Source of the DNA: Crotophaga sulcirostris
Lineage: Eukaryota > Chordata > Aves > Cuculiformes > Crotophagidae
Length of the DNA stretch: 64,000 nucleotides
Direction: 5' to 3'
Assembly (NCBI GenBank): GCA_013397455.1
Contig: VYZB01000035.1
Span: 1,607,637 to 1,671,636 of the forward strand
Shown here: positions 23,501-35,823 of the stretch, in pieces
Numbering within the stretch: position 1 is the stretch's first letter
Layout: every line of letters starts with the position of its first letter
Program-made: the position numbers and the translations under genes
Notes under the pieces: generated by a model
Told to the model about the DNA's origin: nothing
The model's database searches: none
What the model saw: only the letters and a program-made list of their open reading frames with translations

Positions 23501-26500
23501 ATTGAAAGCATAATCCTGTATGTCTGATGTTCTAACCCTACACTTTTCTTACAGTGTCAAAATTTACTGCTTTTATGGTTTAATTTGGAGCTAAAACCAA
23601 ATGCAGAGAGATCTGGAAGCAAAATAAAGCTCTCAAGGTTTCTGTTGTGTCACTGATGCTTCCTGTGCTGACCCATTTCCTCCTGTCAACAGATGACAAC
23701 TGGACAAACAACATAAAAATCAATCTCAGTTAACTGGGTTTTTGTTTCATTTTTAAAAAATAATTTAAACCTAACATGAATAACACTGGAATACAAATAT
23801 CTGTGAACTATCTTGTCATTCTCGCTATGTTTTCCCTAGCAATACATTCAAACCTTATTTTGCTTAAATTTATGTCGATAGGTGCATGTTGCCAGCTGAC
23901 CTAGAGTAGGGGGTGCAAAATCCCTGTACTATCAAAGGCAACCAGGGGACGGCAGGCTGGAGTCAGCCTGAAAGTAAATTTATATGAACTGTGTCCCTGA
24001 GGCAGGACTGCTCCTGCTTGTATTGGTTGTACATAATCTGGTTGTACATTCAGACAGCTTTATTTCAGGATGCTGCTGCGGAGTACGTCTGAAAATATAA
24101 CCAGCCTAGTCTGACAAGAAATAGCATAAATAAATGAAAAGAACACTTCATCGATTTTATCATCTCTCTTTATCTCCTTTTAGATGCATGTGAATAAAAT
24201 AGGATTTAAAATTTAACATAAAGCCTGAATCTTCACAGAATGCCTTTCTGTCTTTCTGGTGCTTAAACAACATGTACTTCCCAGTAATATACCAAGAAAA
24301 CCAATTTTACAAGCTTTTAACTACTGAATCCAGTGAATAACTCACAATTAATTATTTATTTAATACAGTCAAATATATTTCTCTATTACCATAAAGCTGG
24401 TGATGCGGTACCATGTCGTTGTTTTCACGGGTGTTTAGGATTTGTGCTGGTTTTCCCTCCACACTTGCTAGCCAGGTGTGACTGGGAGGCTGGTTGCTCA
24501 GTTCAGAGGGAGGCTGGCCCAGGTGTGTGCACGCTGGCGCAGTGCTGAGCACAGACCGCTGTGCAGTTTCACAGGAAGGCAGGGGAGGTAGGTGAGCAAG
24601 GGATGCTCTGGCTGAGGGGTTGAGCTAATATCTCTGTTGAGAGCAAGAAAATATTCCAGGTCGATAAAGGCAACAGGCATCAGCAAGGGGAGCCTGCTGC
24701 CTTTCCATTTACCTCCCTTTCCCCTTCTGTAGAATGGTAGATGGATGGCTAGGCAGACATCCTTTGTAGAGCATTTTGTAAGACTTGATATTGGTATTAT
24801 TATTCATCAAATGTGCTCAGACATTTGTGGCCATATATATATAGGAACTTCTAATCTGCCACACTGTGCCAGATTTAATTTGCTGTTTCCTCATCCAAGC
24901 AGGAAGAGATGGGAATGGAGTATAATCACATCTTTTAAAAAAACCTTGCAAATAAAAGAAATGAATCTTCATATGGAACATGCACAAAAGGTTCTGGGTG
25001 GGGAATTCACCTCATCTCAAGGTGTTTAAAAACCTGCCTGGGATCTGGCAGCCAGCCTGTCTGCCTGTTTGAGAGCCTCAGAGGAGCTGCTATGCTCTAA
25101 ATGTCACCGAAGGGAGATGGGGAATCCAGGAAAAAAAGGAACCAGGAAATCTGTCAGGATTCAGTGGCTGAAACAGGTTCTGTCTGCCATGTGCCAGGTC
25201 ACACAGCAAAGGCAGAGACCCCCATGAGTAGCATGAAAATTTGCATGTATTTATGCTGCTCCCACAGCACTTCAGTCTCTTCTTCTTTTGCTCTATGGTG
25301 CACCACTGCTGTTTGTCAAAGAGCTGTTACAACACGTCCTTACCAAGCAGAAGAGAGGCAAAAGTGCTGCCTTAAATGCAGATCTTTGAAAGGAAGATGG
25401 AAAAGTGTTCCACCTAGAATCTGGCAGATCCTGTCTCCCAGTGGGCTCCAGTGCAGCTGACTGATGGGTCTTCACAGCAGCACCTGGCTCCTGCTGTGAT
25501 CTGAACTTACTGAGAACCAGGAGCTGAACCACTGCTTCTCACAAAGTTTTCTTGGAAGAAATAAAGGCTTTTTCCATGCTGTTTAACAATAAAATAAGTC
25601 TTAATAATAATGTAATATACCTGTTACAAAGACACAATATATTGAGGCATACATCTGAGCTATCATAACAGCTTTTTCAACAGAAAAAATATAACATTTC
25701 CTGCTTTCTCTATTCCATAATATGTTAATGTCTTTTTGACGTTTCATACATTGCTCTGTACTCTTGAGATCCCTCTCTGGAGCCAGTCAGTCTGATATGT
25801 GGAGCCACATGTACCTTACAGCAATTCACATCAGGGAAACTCACATTTTCCTACAATCCATCAGATACTCCAGATACTAGCGCCGTTTCTGGTAAATAGC
25901 TTTCCTCTGACACCAGTTATACACATGTAAGGCCTACGCTAAATCGTAGAACTACACGCGTATCTGTCACCTGCAAGCAGAATGAGCTCAGAGAACAGAT
26001 TTCTTGCTATAACATGGTCATCTATCCAAATATTCAGGGCTCCCTGACACACTTTCCCAGGTTTTATAGCTCATGTGTTATGGGTAGTTTAAGGACTTCA
26101 GCTGCCTTTTCTGGCTCTTTCAGAAACACAATGGCGATGTGAGAGCCTACGGCCAAGGAGCAGTGGAGTTTTCATCCTCTCATAGTAATAATATTTATTT
26201 CTTTCCAAGGGGGCTGCTCCTCTGTTCTTGCCTTATAAAGCCAAGGCAGGAAGGAACAAGAAGGAAGGCATTAATAACAATGGCAAGTTTATACAGTGAA
26301 GACAGAAGAGAAGTGTCAGAACAGTAGCAAAAAAGTGGAGAAGGGAAAGAAGAAGGGTGAGGTATTGTACACAGAGAGCTTACTTGGCCTCACCAAGACA
26401 GGAGACAATCAAAACTCTTTGCAAAGATTGTATTGGTGAGTTAACACTTTTGACATGAAACAGGAGGATCCCTTGCTGAGGCCATTCTTTTTGAGCTTTG

Positions 26501-26697
26501 TAGCTGATAGGCTTGTACTGATAAGTAAACATTGCATCATATATCAACACCCAGGTGTCATCCTGTCTGAGGTGGCTGTATGACACAGGTCATGATCCAT
26601 TTACTGAGGCTTGGGTGAGAAAACCAAAATTAATTTCTCTAGCATGTAACACTCCATGGTGGCCCAGCTGGAGGAGAAACCAGGAAGCAATCTCTGT
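17521..26697. other. Intergenic sequence 5' of ECHDC1
   Basis: About 9.2 kb with no recognised exon, RNA gene or CR1 copy. GC content falls away from the promoter. Open frames here, including a 163-codon one at 19895-20386, show no known domain and no coding signature I can defend. Local points: a 16-base palindrome at 21423-21438, two TAATTA cores near 21654-21692 and a short tandem TTTAATAATTGC duplication at about 22601-22628. Confidence 0.5.

Positions 26698-26752
<55 letters not shown>
26698..26752. repeat. (GATA)n microsatellite
   Basis: 55 bases of uninterrupted GATA repeat, nearly 14 units, followed by a short TGTGTGTGTATATA stretch. It is the longest perfect short tandem repeat in the window and probably polymorphic. 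The antisense reading gives a Leu-Ser-Ile-Tyr repeat that is not a protein. Confidence 0.98.
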
Positions 26753-27094
26753 GTGTGTGTATATACAAATGATATTGGTTCAGTTTGACCTCACCATGGT
26801 CTTTGCAATAATGGCCTATTTTGATCATCTTAAGGTACTTACTCTACATAGTCTTACCTCAGCATAAAACAAGAATGATCAATCTAGCAGTGGGACCACC
26901 CTAGTCTGAGACCTTTCTTTTGACTTAAGGGTGAATGCTGAGAGTAGACATAGAATTATTGACCAAGCATGTCCTTCAGATTCAGGTTCGAGTTCTGCAC
27001 TGAGTTTCTAGAGGAAAATGTGATGAGGGGCTCCGTTTAGTCCCAGGGACTCAAAAGTCATAGAAACAGCATGATTCACATCAACATGCCTTAT

Positions 27095-27450
27095 AGAAGC
27101 CTTCCAGTATTTAAAGGGGGCCTATAGGAAAGATGAGGAGGGGCTCTTTATCAGGGAGTGTAGCCATAGGATGAGGGGTAACAGTTTTAAGCTGAATGAG
27201 GGTAAATTTAGATGAGATATTAGGAAGAAATTTTTTACGGCGAGAGTGGTGAGGCACTGGAACAGGTTGCCCAGAAAAGCTGTGGATCCCTCATCTCTGG
27301 TGATATTCAAGGCTATGTTGAGGCTTTGAGCAACCTGATCCAGTGGAAGGTTGTCCCTGCCCATGGCAGTGGGGTTGAAACTGCATGATGTTTAAGGTCC
27401 CTTCCAACCCAAAACATTATATTGTTCTATTATTGTTCTATGATTCTATG
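27095..27450 (+). mobile_element. CR1 LINE 3' end, plus orientation
   Basis: Begins near GCCTTCCAGTATTTAAAGGG and continues through CACTGGAACAGGTTGCCCAG and CCATGGCAGTGGGGTTGAAA. The end repeats TTCTAT-type octamers (ATTGTTCTATGATTCTATG). About 355 bases, with no intact frame on the sense strand. Confidence 0.95.
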
Positions 27451-30400
27451 CAGCATGCAGCCTGGTCTCAGACTCATACTATGTTTGCCCCAGTACAGGA
27501 GTGGACTTGCCCCTTCCTTTCCCAGCAAGAGTCACTGCAGCCATGGCAGACTGGAGGAGATCTTGCAGCCTCAGCTTCTGGCCTCCAGGTGCTGCAAGCT
27601 CTGATGCTTCGACTGCTACCTGAGACAACCTGGGACATGCGTCTGGAACAATAAGTGGGTTCACTTTAAAACAAATAACGGAGGAGTTGCTGGTTGTCTC
27701 AACATTCCTTCCATATTAAACAACATTATTAATCACTACTAAATGTTATATGCACTCCTGAAGTGTCCAAGTGATACTTTAACAAAATGAAATGGAAATA
27801 CAGCTTTCCTACAATAATAAGCCAATTCAAATTCACCATAGGTTTAGACAAATGGGGAAACACAACGTTTACAGCAGGACAGTGGAATACAGGACATCAT
27901 AGCTGGCGATTTGGTGATGCTAATGATACAGCTCCAGGGAAGGCATCATGGCAATCAATAAGCATTTTAGTTTGGCCTGGTAGTCACAAGACAGGTTTGA
28001 CTTCAAGAAGGAAATAACATAAAACCTTGCACTAAGGCTTACCTCAGCTTCTTGATAGGAAAACACCTCAGCTCCTCATTTACTGCTGTCTTCACCTAGC
28101 TGTGAGGGATGCCTACGTTTTCTGCAGTGGAAATGTCAGGGTAATTACACTGACAGACAGACCCTCAGGTACTGGTGAAGGTGAGCAGGTGAGGCAGGCA
28201 ACCCACACCTGCCGCACTCCTCTGCACCAGGGGAGGCTCACAGGACCCATGCCAGAGCTTGTGCATGATGTAAATCTTGGCTTGATTTTGTCATCCTCAT
28301 GCCCACACCAGTAGGAGGTATCAGCTTTTATATGGCCCATTCTGCCAGCAGAGAAAAAGTCATGATGTGGACCAATGCATGCTAGTTAATACCAGGTGAG
28401 AAATTTTCCATGTTTTCAAGTGAGAAAATAGGCACTCATTTTTTTTGAAGAACATGTAGAGCGGGGATTCAATGATGGTAACAAATGCCTGGAGAACAAG
28501 TGCGGGTTTTAGCTCTTGATGTGCATTTTTTTCAAATGTCTTCCAATCAAATTCCCAACCAATCATGCTTAATGTAGAAATAAAATGTTGAAATGCAGTG
28601 TTCTGTTTTGTTCAGGTGGTAAGATGAGATGGTTCCCAGTCTGTCCTGACCTCAGAGTTTATAAATCAGTATCCAGTACCAAGTGCCATCTTGAGTACAC
28701 TGTGTTATTGAAGGCCAAATTCTCCCTGGGCATAAAAACAAGCATTTAAAAAATATCAGTGTAGGCAGGAAATGTATGATGTTATAACCCAAACTTCAGT
28801 CAGTGGTGTCCCAAACTACAAAATGTGTCCTACAAAGCTGATGTACAGCTGTGGCAACCAAAGCAGGAACTGCCAACTCTCTGTAATCCATCAATCCAGT
28901 ATCACAGCCCCCAGCTGCCCTGCCTCCGCTCCTACCCTCACAGACATGCAGCAGAAGTTACATCACCATAATTATAAAATGGCCTGGACATACTCATCAG
29001 ACAGAGGCAGATATGTGCTATAATTCAGCATGTGCTCCATGAAATATGTTTTCAGCTGTCTTGTAGGAGACTGTTTCCCAGACCTGTTGTGGGAAAGAAC
29101 CAACTGCCTGTTGGCAATGAGTTACTTTTCCAAGGTGCTGTATAAAAAAGGTGACCAGCTCTGATCGATAGCACAGGGAAACTGGTGCTGTATAACCCTG
29201 CCAAAGTTGGTTTTTATTACTGATTTGCAAAATGACCATGGTTTGAGCAGTGGGTTCCGCCACACTAGACTGAACTGTCCCAGCCCAGCTTTAGCTTTTT
29301 CCTTTGTGATCCATCTCCTCATTGTGCCTAATTGATTTGATCAGGGAAGGTGACCAGAGAGCCAATATTCTAACATTTTGTGCAGAACACATATCCGTTA
29401 TTTTAAGCTGAGATTTTCTAAGCTGCCACGTTAGGACCAGATCCTAGTCCCTCTGTGTCTACAACTGTATTCAGTTAGTGACCTGAGACTTCCACTAACA
29501 CACAGCAGCTACAAAGCACATTTCAGGTTTATGGCCAGTGTTTACCTACAGAACAGCTATAGCGGACCAATGGATCTAACCAAGACAGTAATCAAATATT
29601 CGGGAAGAAATGGGAGAGTGTAGAGAGGACTGACTCTGGGCAGGCTTTTGTGAGAGAATTGATGAAAAAATATCCTGCAGTGGCAAAGACTGATGACATT
29701 TTGAAATTGCTCATCATGAAGTTCATTTATTGCTCTGCATATCTATGCCAGGGAATACACTATTCTCTTCTGTACAGTTACCAGGGAAATTACAGAGGAG
29801 GATGATACTATTTCAAGACTCAGAATGAAACATAAAAGTGTTAGTTTGCTGCAGCAGAGTGAATTTACAGGGAGTCTCTGGGTCACACTATTTAAACAGA
29901 CTGAAAAGTGCACAAGGTGTTTGGGTTTTTTTTGTTTTTCATGTCAAAAGCAGACCTAGGCTCTGATTTTACTAGCAGGAAAAATTCTGGTGGAAGTGTG
30001 TGCCCCTTACCTTGCCTGCAGTGAGGAGTGATAGAAGTTAAGTGTACAGATGTCATTTAATGAAGTGCAGCTCAGCCCTAGTTAAACGTGTTGCAAAGAC
30101 TTTAATGGGAGGAGTGCTTTTCTGCTGTTAAATTACTGCTGTGCCTCATTTCTAGGCTCTGGTAGTTACTCTGGCAGCCGCACACTGATACAGGAGGGTC
30201 ACTGAGAGAGGCTGAATGCTGCTCACAGGCCTTGAAGATGTGCTTGGGCTGAAATAAGACCTAGAGTTTCTAACAAGAATTTCTTTGATGTGACAAGAGA
30301 GCCTTCCCTCCCCTTTCCAGGAAATCTAGTTTCTTTTTCATCATAAACTTAAAAAAGCTTAGGTGCATATTGATGCAGGGGTCTGACACTCAAAAATGAG

Positions 30401-33400
30401 GATAAATGTGGAGAAGCAGAGTTATTTGTTGTACAAATTTATCATGCCAAGTCACTAGAGGAAGAGCAGTGGCAAGCAAAACTCTCCCCTAAGTTATGTT
30501 TTGATAACTTCATGAAATTAATTACATGGTATTACATCTGGAAATGCACTTGCAGTTCCTCTGAAACTTCCTGTGTGCCCTGCAACAGCACATGAAAAAT
30601 GCATCCTCTGCCAATGCTGCTCAGGTCTCTGGAATGAGCGATCTCCTATGAGGAACCATATCTTCATTGCATTGGCAGCATATCAAATGCCAGAAGTCCT
30701 TGGTGATCTCCAGAGAGTCTATTTAAATGCACGGTGAGGAATCAGGGTAAAGAAGAACAGGATGCTAATCAGATACTGCCAAGGAGCACTTCTTTGCTGG
30801 AGGGACATGATAGCTTCTCTGATCCCCATGATCGCTGGGGCAGCATGGAGTTAAATGGTGTCACTGGATGAGCGTGAGACCCCTGAAAACCGAACAGCCT
30901 CTCAGCAGAGCCCAACACCATCCATCAGGCCATGCACTGCACGGCAGTGGATGTCACCACCCTATCTTGATGTCCAGCACTGCTGCACCCTGAACGCATG
31001 TCAGAAGTGACAGTATTTATGTTCAGATCCTGCTTCAAACCTCTGGTCTCCTCTTCTCTCTCCCTGCCTGTAGCGACAAATGAAACACAAGGATTTGTGT
31101 CAGTCAGATTTGCAAACTATTTACTATAAATATACAAATTGTGATTTCTACTAGAAATGCCACAAGGGGGAAGAATAGTGTTATTTACAGGTCAGCTTTT
31201 GTTTAAAAGATTTGGTTTGTTCAGTCATATTAAGACAGAGATTGCTCTACAAACCCTGGGTTGGGTGAGGCAAGGAGGGATAGGGGAGAAAGGATAGTGT
31301 TAAACAAATCTCTAAGACCCAAAGAAAGCTCTGTCAAACTCTTCAAACAACTTTGATTCCTCGCCGTGTTTTGTATCCAAACCGGGAAAACTATAGTTTT
31401 GCATCATATTGGCACAATAAAAAAATGTTTAGCCTATGCACAATCAATCCCTTTCAAAAGCAGGCACTGTTTTGCTCTTAGGCAAACTGCTATTGCTTAA
31501 TTTTTCATTAAGCTCATCAACAAAATATTATAAAGGTTCAATTTGACAGACTGCCCAGCTCTACAACTGACAGCACTTACTCTATACTTATTAATAAATT
31601 GCTGAAACTAGCCCCAGTAAGCTTGATAGAAGTACCCTGCGTCAGCATGGTTAGTCAAAATGCTTGGAGGCTCACTGGGTACGATTCTCATTTTAAGAAG
31701 ATTTTCTTCCGCATCATTCTAACAATGTCTAAGCACCTTGGTGGAAAATTAAAATCCCAACCACGCGTTTCAGGTTTGTTTCAGGGCAGAAGAGCTTGCT
31801 TAGCAAGCAGAGCTGTATGTTGTGCTAACACTGTGCTCCACAGCACATCCATAAGAGGATGTGTTGCTGCGTTTTTACAGAAGAGAAGGGGAGGCCAAAA
31901 CAACCTGCTGCTTCAGATTAGCACATCAGCTTTACAACCTATGAGCTGTAACTTCTAGAAATGTATCTGTACATATATGAGCATCGTTCTGCTCATGGAT
32001 TGACATAATGAAAACGTACTTACATGATGTCGTCAATGGGATGCTCCTAGATCACTGAGCAGTTCAATGAGGCAACATAATGAAATGTGGAGTGTGAACT
32101 GCTTTAAAATAATATGGGATGTTCCCAAAGTTTTGTCTGAGCATTTTGACTATAGGAAGGCACAGAAGAGCGGCACTGAATTAGCATTCCTGGGAAATGA
32201 ATAAACTGTTACAGCCCAGTCAGGAGGGCAGACATTATGTTTTCTCTCCTCAGGAAGTAATGAAAGCTGAGTTAATACTGCAAAATGTAACAAGGGGTGT
32301 TTGTCATAAGTTAAAAATCAATGAACTCCAGCTGTTCCCATGGTCTCAAAAGGTTCATTTTCAATGAAGAAATATTTCTTCTTTCAGGAGCATTCCAGAA
32401 GAGAGACTTCATCTTCAGTGATGGTGTTGAATATTAAATTGGATGGGGCATAGGTTTACAAGCTAGTAGACAAGCTCTCTGATTTGCCCATTAAATAAAA
32501 TAATTAACATGCCAAATGAGGATTTTAGCCCGATTTCTACAGTTACAGGATCAGGATAACGACACTTGCCTCTCCTTTTGAACAGGGGCTGAACCTCTAT
32601 TTGGAAAGCCCTCTCCTGACTTGCCAAGGAGCACTTTCTGTTGCCAACCCATCACACCGAAGTATCCAGGAGACAGACCAACTTCTGGCACAAGACAGCC
32701 TAGCCTTAAGATGTCTATATAGTAAAACATTGACTTTTCTAACCAAGGAAGTATCTCAGTAACAAGAACAGATGGATTGTATGGTATTTTGTCTTATCCA
32801 TCTTCCAGTCCAGATCTACTTCCTCTTCATCATTCAAGAATGTCTTTTGGTTAAGTTTCTTGCCTCCACACAGGAATTAAAGATACTTAAAAGCTTCTTT
32901 GAATAGGAAGAGTTGCATCAGTTGTAGAAGGCATGTTGAGGATCTGGATCTCTGGTTCTGCTGTTTATTTCATATGGACATTGCAATAAACCTGTGTGAT
33001 CGTGAGGAGGGAAAATTAAATGCAAGCTGTGCACCCAGGCAATAAATCTGACAGAACCCTCATTACTGTTGGAAAAATGTCCCACATACAGACTGCTTGG
33101 GTGGAAAAGAAATTATTTCATAGTTTCTGGTGTTCCTCATTGCTGTTTATGTCAGTGTCTCCCAGGGAAAAGAAATATCAAAATTCTAGTGGGATTCTTA
33201 AGCCAGAGTTGGAGCCAGCCAGCCAGCCATCAGAAGTGATCATGTCATTCCTGAAAGCAAGCACAGCAAGATGCAATGTCAGGGGGAATGGCTTCTGTGT
33301 CCAGTTCTAATAATGCCAACACGTAGGTGAATTTACCCAAGAGGCACACTGGAAGAAACCCACTTGTACTGCAAGCAAATAAAGATCAAATTCACCGTGC

Positions 33401-34811
33401 AGTTTGGTTGCTAGCCATTATTCACACATATTAAGTAAATAACTGTGTCGATGGGAAAGAAGACAAAGGAAGTTACAGTTAAATCTTGGTTTCATATTCT
33501 TCTTTTAAGAAATGTCGAACTAGAATAATGTCTTAGGAAAAGTGAGAATATTCCTGAAATTTCCTGAAATGCTGAAATTTCCTTCTGTCCAGCACTTATT
33601 CAAAGGATCCCCAAGTAAAAATTGGAACTGTGACTTTCCAGGAGTGCGAGGCTCATAACTAATTAAAATTCAATTTTTCACAAGTTTTATCATCTTCTAA
33701 TGGTGGTGCAACCAAAGGATTACATGGTCTCACCTACAGTGCTGAATTTAGGTAGTGCACTATCTGTATCAAATTGTAAGTTAAGTGCATTGATTTGCAT
33801 GGTAAGGCTATTAAAAACTGGGAACATTTTTTTTTCTGAGTTTCCTCAGGCCACACCCTTCTTGTACAGCTAATCCTTGCCACCAGCTGTAGTAATAAGC
33901 AGTACTTGCCCACAAATACATTTCTTTAATGTCATGGATTTGGATTCAGAGATTCTGCTTTGTAATATGTTACTTTAAGCAAATTCAATTTACCTAAACC
34001 AATGAAAAGGACATTTTTTAAGCTACAATCGGTTCTCCTTAAAAAAGCCCCCACAATTTTGCAATCAACATATATACAAAATGTTCCATAAAATAACGTA
34101 TTTTTCTTAAAAAGATTTGAATAGAACTTTTTGAAATCTGTATATGCAATACAGCCTGTGTTTTGACAACCTTCATCCAGGAATTCTAGAAAAATAAACT
34201 AAAATAAACAGTGACCTTCTGTCATTATTTCTGATAAACCTTTTTATACTTGAGAAAATGCCCAATCTGAAAGTATTCAAGCAGAACACAAAAAAAGACT
34301 CAAATAATTGCAGGTCATCTGCCCTGTTATCACATGAGTGTTTGAGTGGATAGTGTCAAGACACCCAGTTAATGGAAATGGTTAGTGTAAGACAACCCAC
34401 TGAATAGTTTATTTGATAAAAGTAGCTTGCACATATGTAAATTTTCATCATTTTGAATATTCAAATGAGAGATATGACCTTAATCTAAAACTTTGACAAT
34501 TGTGTAATGCTATCAGTTTTGAAATGTACAACATGCTTGTTTTAAAAATGAGTACTCTCCAGCACTCCAGTACAGAGATGTGTGACTACATATCTCAAAA
34601 ACTAGTTGTTAGCCAGAATGATCGTTGAAAGAGGATGTGTCTGAGGAGCTTCTGCAGACCATAGCTCGAGTCTAGCGATAGTTACCATTTTTGTGTGGAC
34701 CAATAAGTAAATATAAAATTACTGAGGCTAAAGCTGGTAGCTGAGAGTAGGTGAAAGGAGTAAATAAGGTCAGGCTAAGAAAGCCAAGCCAGCTAAGACT
34801 GTTAGCCATAA
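27451..34811. other. Intergenic sequence, no gene recognised
   Basis: About 7.4 kb of unique AT-rich DNA. The only point I would mark is the paired STAT-type motif at 33551-33569. No exon with family similarity was found on either strand. Confidence 0.5.
33551..33569. promoter_or_regulatory. Two STAT/GAS-type motifs one helical turn apart
   Basis: TTCCTGAAA occurs at 33551-33559 and again at 33561-33569, fitting TTCNNNGAA twice with exact 10-base spacing. A partial third copy, GCTGAAATTTCC, follows. Known STAT dimers bind such sites; use here is unproven. Confidence 0.25.
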
Positions 34812-35437
34812 CCATAGAATTATTTCAGTTGGAACAGAACTTTAAGATCATCGAGTGCAACCATAAACCTAACACTTTCAAGTCCACCACTAAACCATGT
34901 CCCTAAGCACTACATCTACACATCTTTTAAATACCTCCAGGGATGGTGAGTCAACCACTTCCCTGGGCAGCCTGTTCCAGTGCTTGACAACTCTTTTAGT
35001 GAAGAAATTTTTCCTAATATCTGTTCTAAATGCCCTCTGGCACAACTTGAGGTCTTTGGCTCTCATACTATCGCTTGTTACTTGGGAAAAGAGATTGACA
35101 CCCAACATGCTACAACCTCCTTTCATGTAATTGTAAAGAATAATAAAGTCTCCCCTCAGACTCCTTTTCTCCAGAATAAACAACCCCAGTTCCCTCAGCC
35201 ACTCCTCATAAGACTCTTCACCAGCTTCATTTCCCTTCTTTGCACACACTCCAGCAACTCATTGTCTTCCTTGTAGTGAGGAGCCCAAAAGTGAACACTG
35301 TATTTGAGGTGCAGCCTCACCAGCACCGCGTACAGAGGCACAGTGACTTCCCTGGTCCTGCTGGCCACTCTATTTTGGATATAAGCCAGGATACTATTGG
35401 CCTTCTTGGCCACCTGGGCACACTCCCAGCTCATATT
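34812..35437 (-). mobile_element. CR1 LINE 3' part, minus orientation
   Basis: The minus strand encodes broken RT C-terminal pieces, including [37 protein letters not shown] and [20 protein letters not shown]. The plus strand starts CATAGAATTATTTCAGTTGG, the reversed tail. About 625 bases with at least one frame break near 35,200-35,250, so inactive. Confidence 0.95.
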
Positions 35438-35782
35438 CAGTAATGATTTTAATCATTTGGTAACTTAGACTTATTCAATGAAAATTGCTTCAACACAAAA
35501 CTGCAATGCTTCATGTCAAGGAAGAAGATATGCAAGCCAGGCTAGCAGACAGAAAAGCACTACCCTAGGAAACAAACAAGCAAGGAGAACGATGTAAAGC
35601 ATTCAGTCTTGAAAAAAAATAGAGCGACATGGTTAGACAGTGACACTTCATGAGGAAATACGTAGGTTTTAAAATATCTCTAACTATATAGACATGATGT
35701 TACAAGAATTTTCCATGTGGTGGCTGGAAAATGAAACCAAACTGATTAATGTGAGTGATCAGCGTATACCTATAACCTGCAT

Positions 35783-35823
35783 TTGTGTGTGTGTTGGTGT
35801 GTGTATATGTGCATACATATATG
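35783..35823. repeat. Imperfect TG/TA repeat
   Basis: TTGTGTGTGTGTTGGTGTGT followed by ATATGTGCATACATATATG, an alternating purine-pyrimidine stretch. Confidence 0.75.

Noticed and set aside
26601..26828. Frame with a repeated Leu-Ser-Ile-Tyr motif
   Set aside because: It is the translation of the GATA microsatellite.
26960..27005. GGTTCGAGTTC, like a tRNA B box
   Set aside because: No matching A box at the right distance and no cloverleaf arms can be drawn, so neither a tRNA nor a tRNA-derived SINE is supported.
34890..35434. Minus-strand frames resembling reverse transcriptase
   Set aside because: They are pieces of the CR1 copy at 34812-35437, broken between frames, and not an independent gene.
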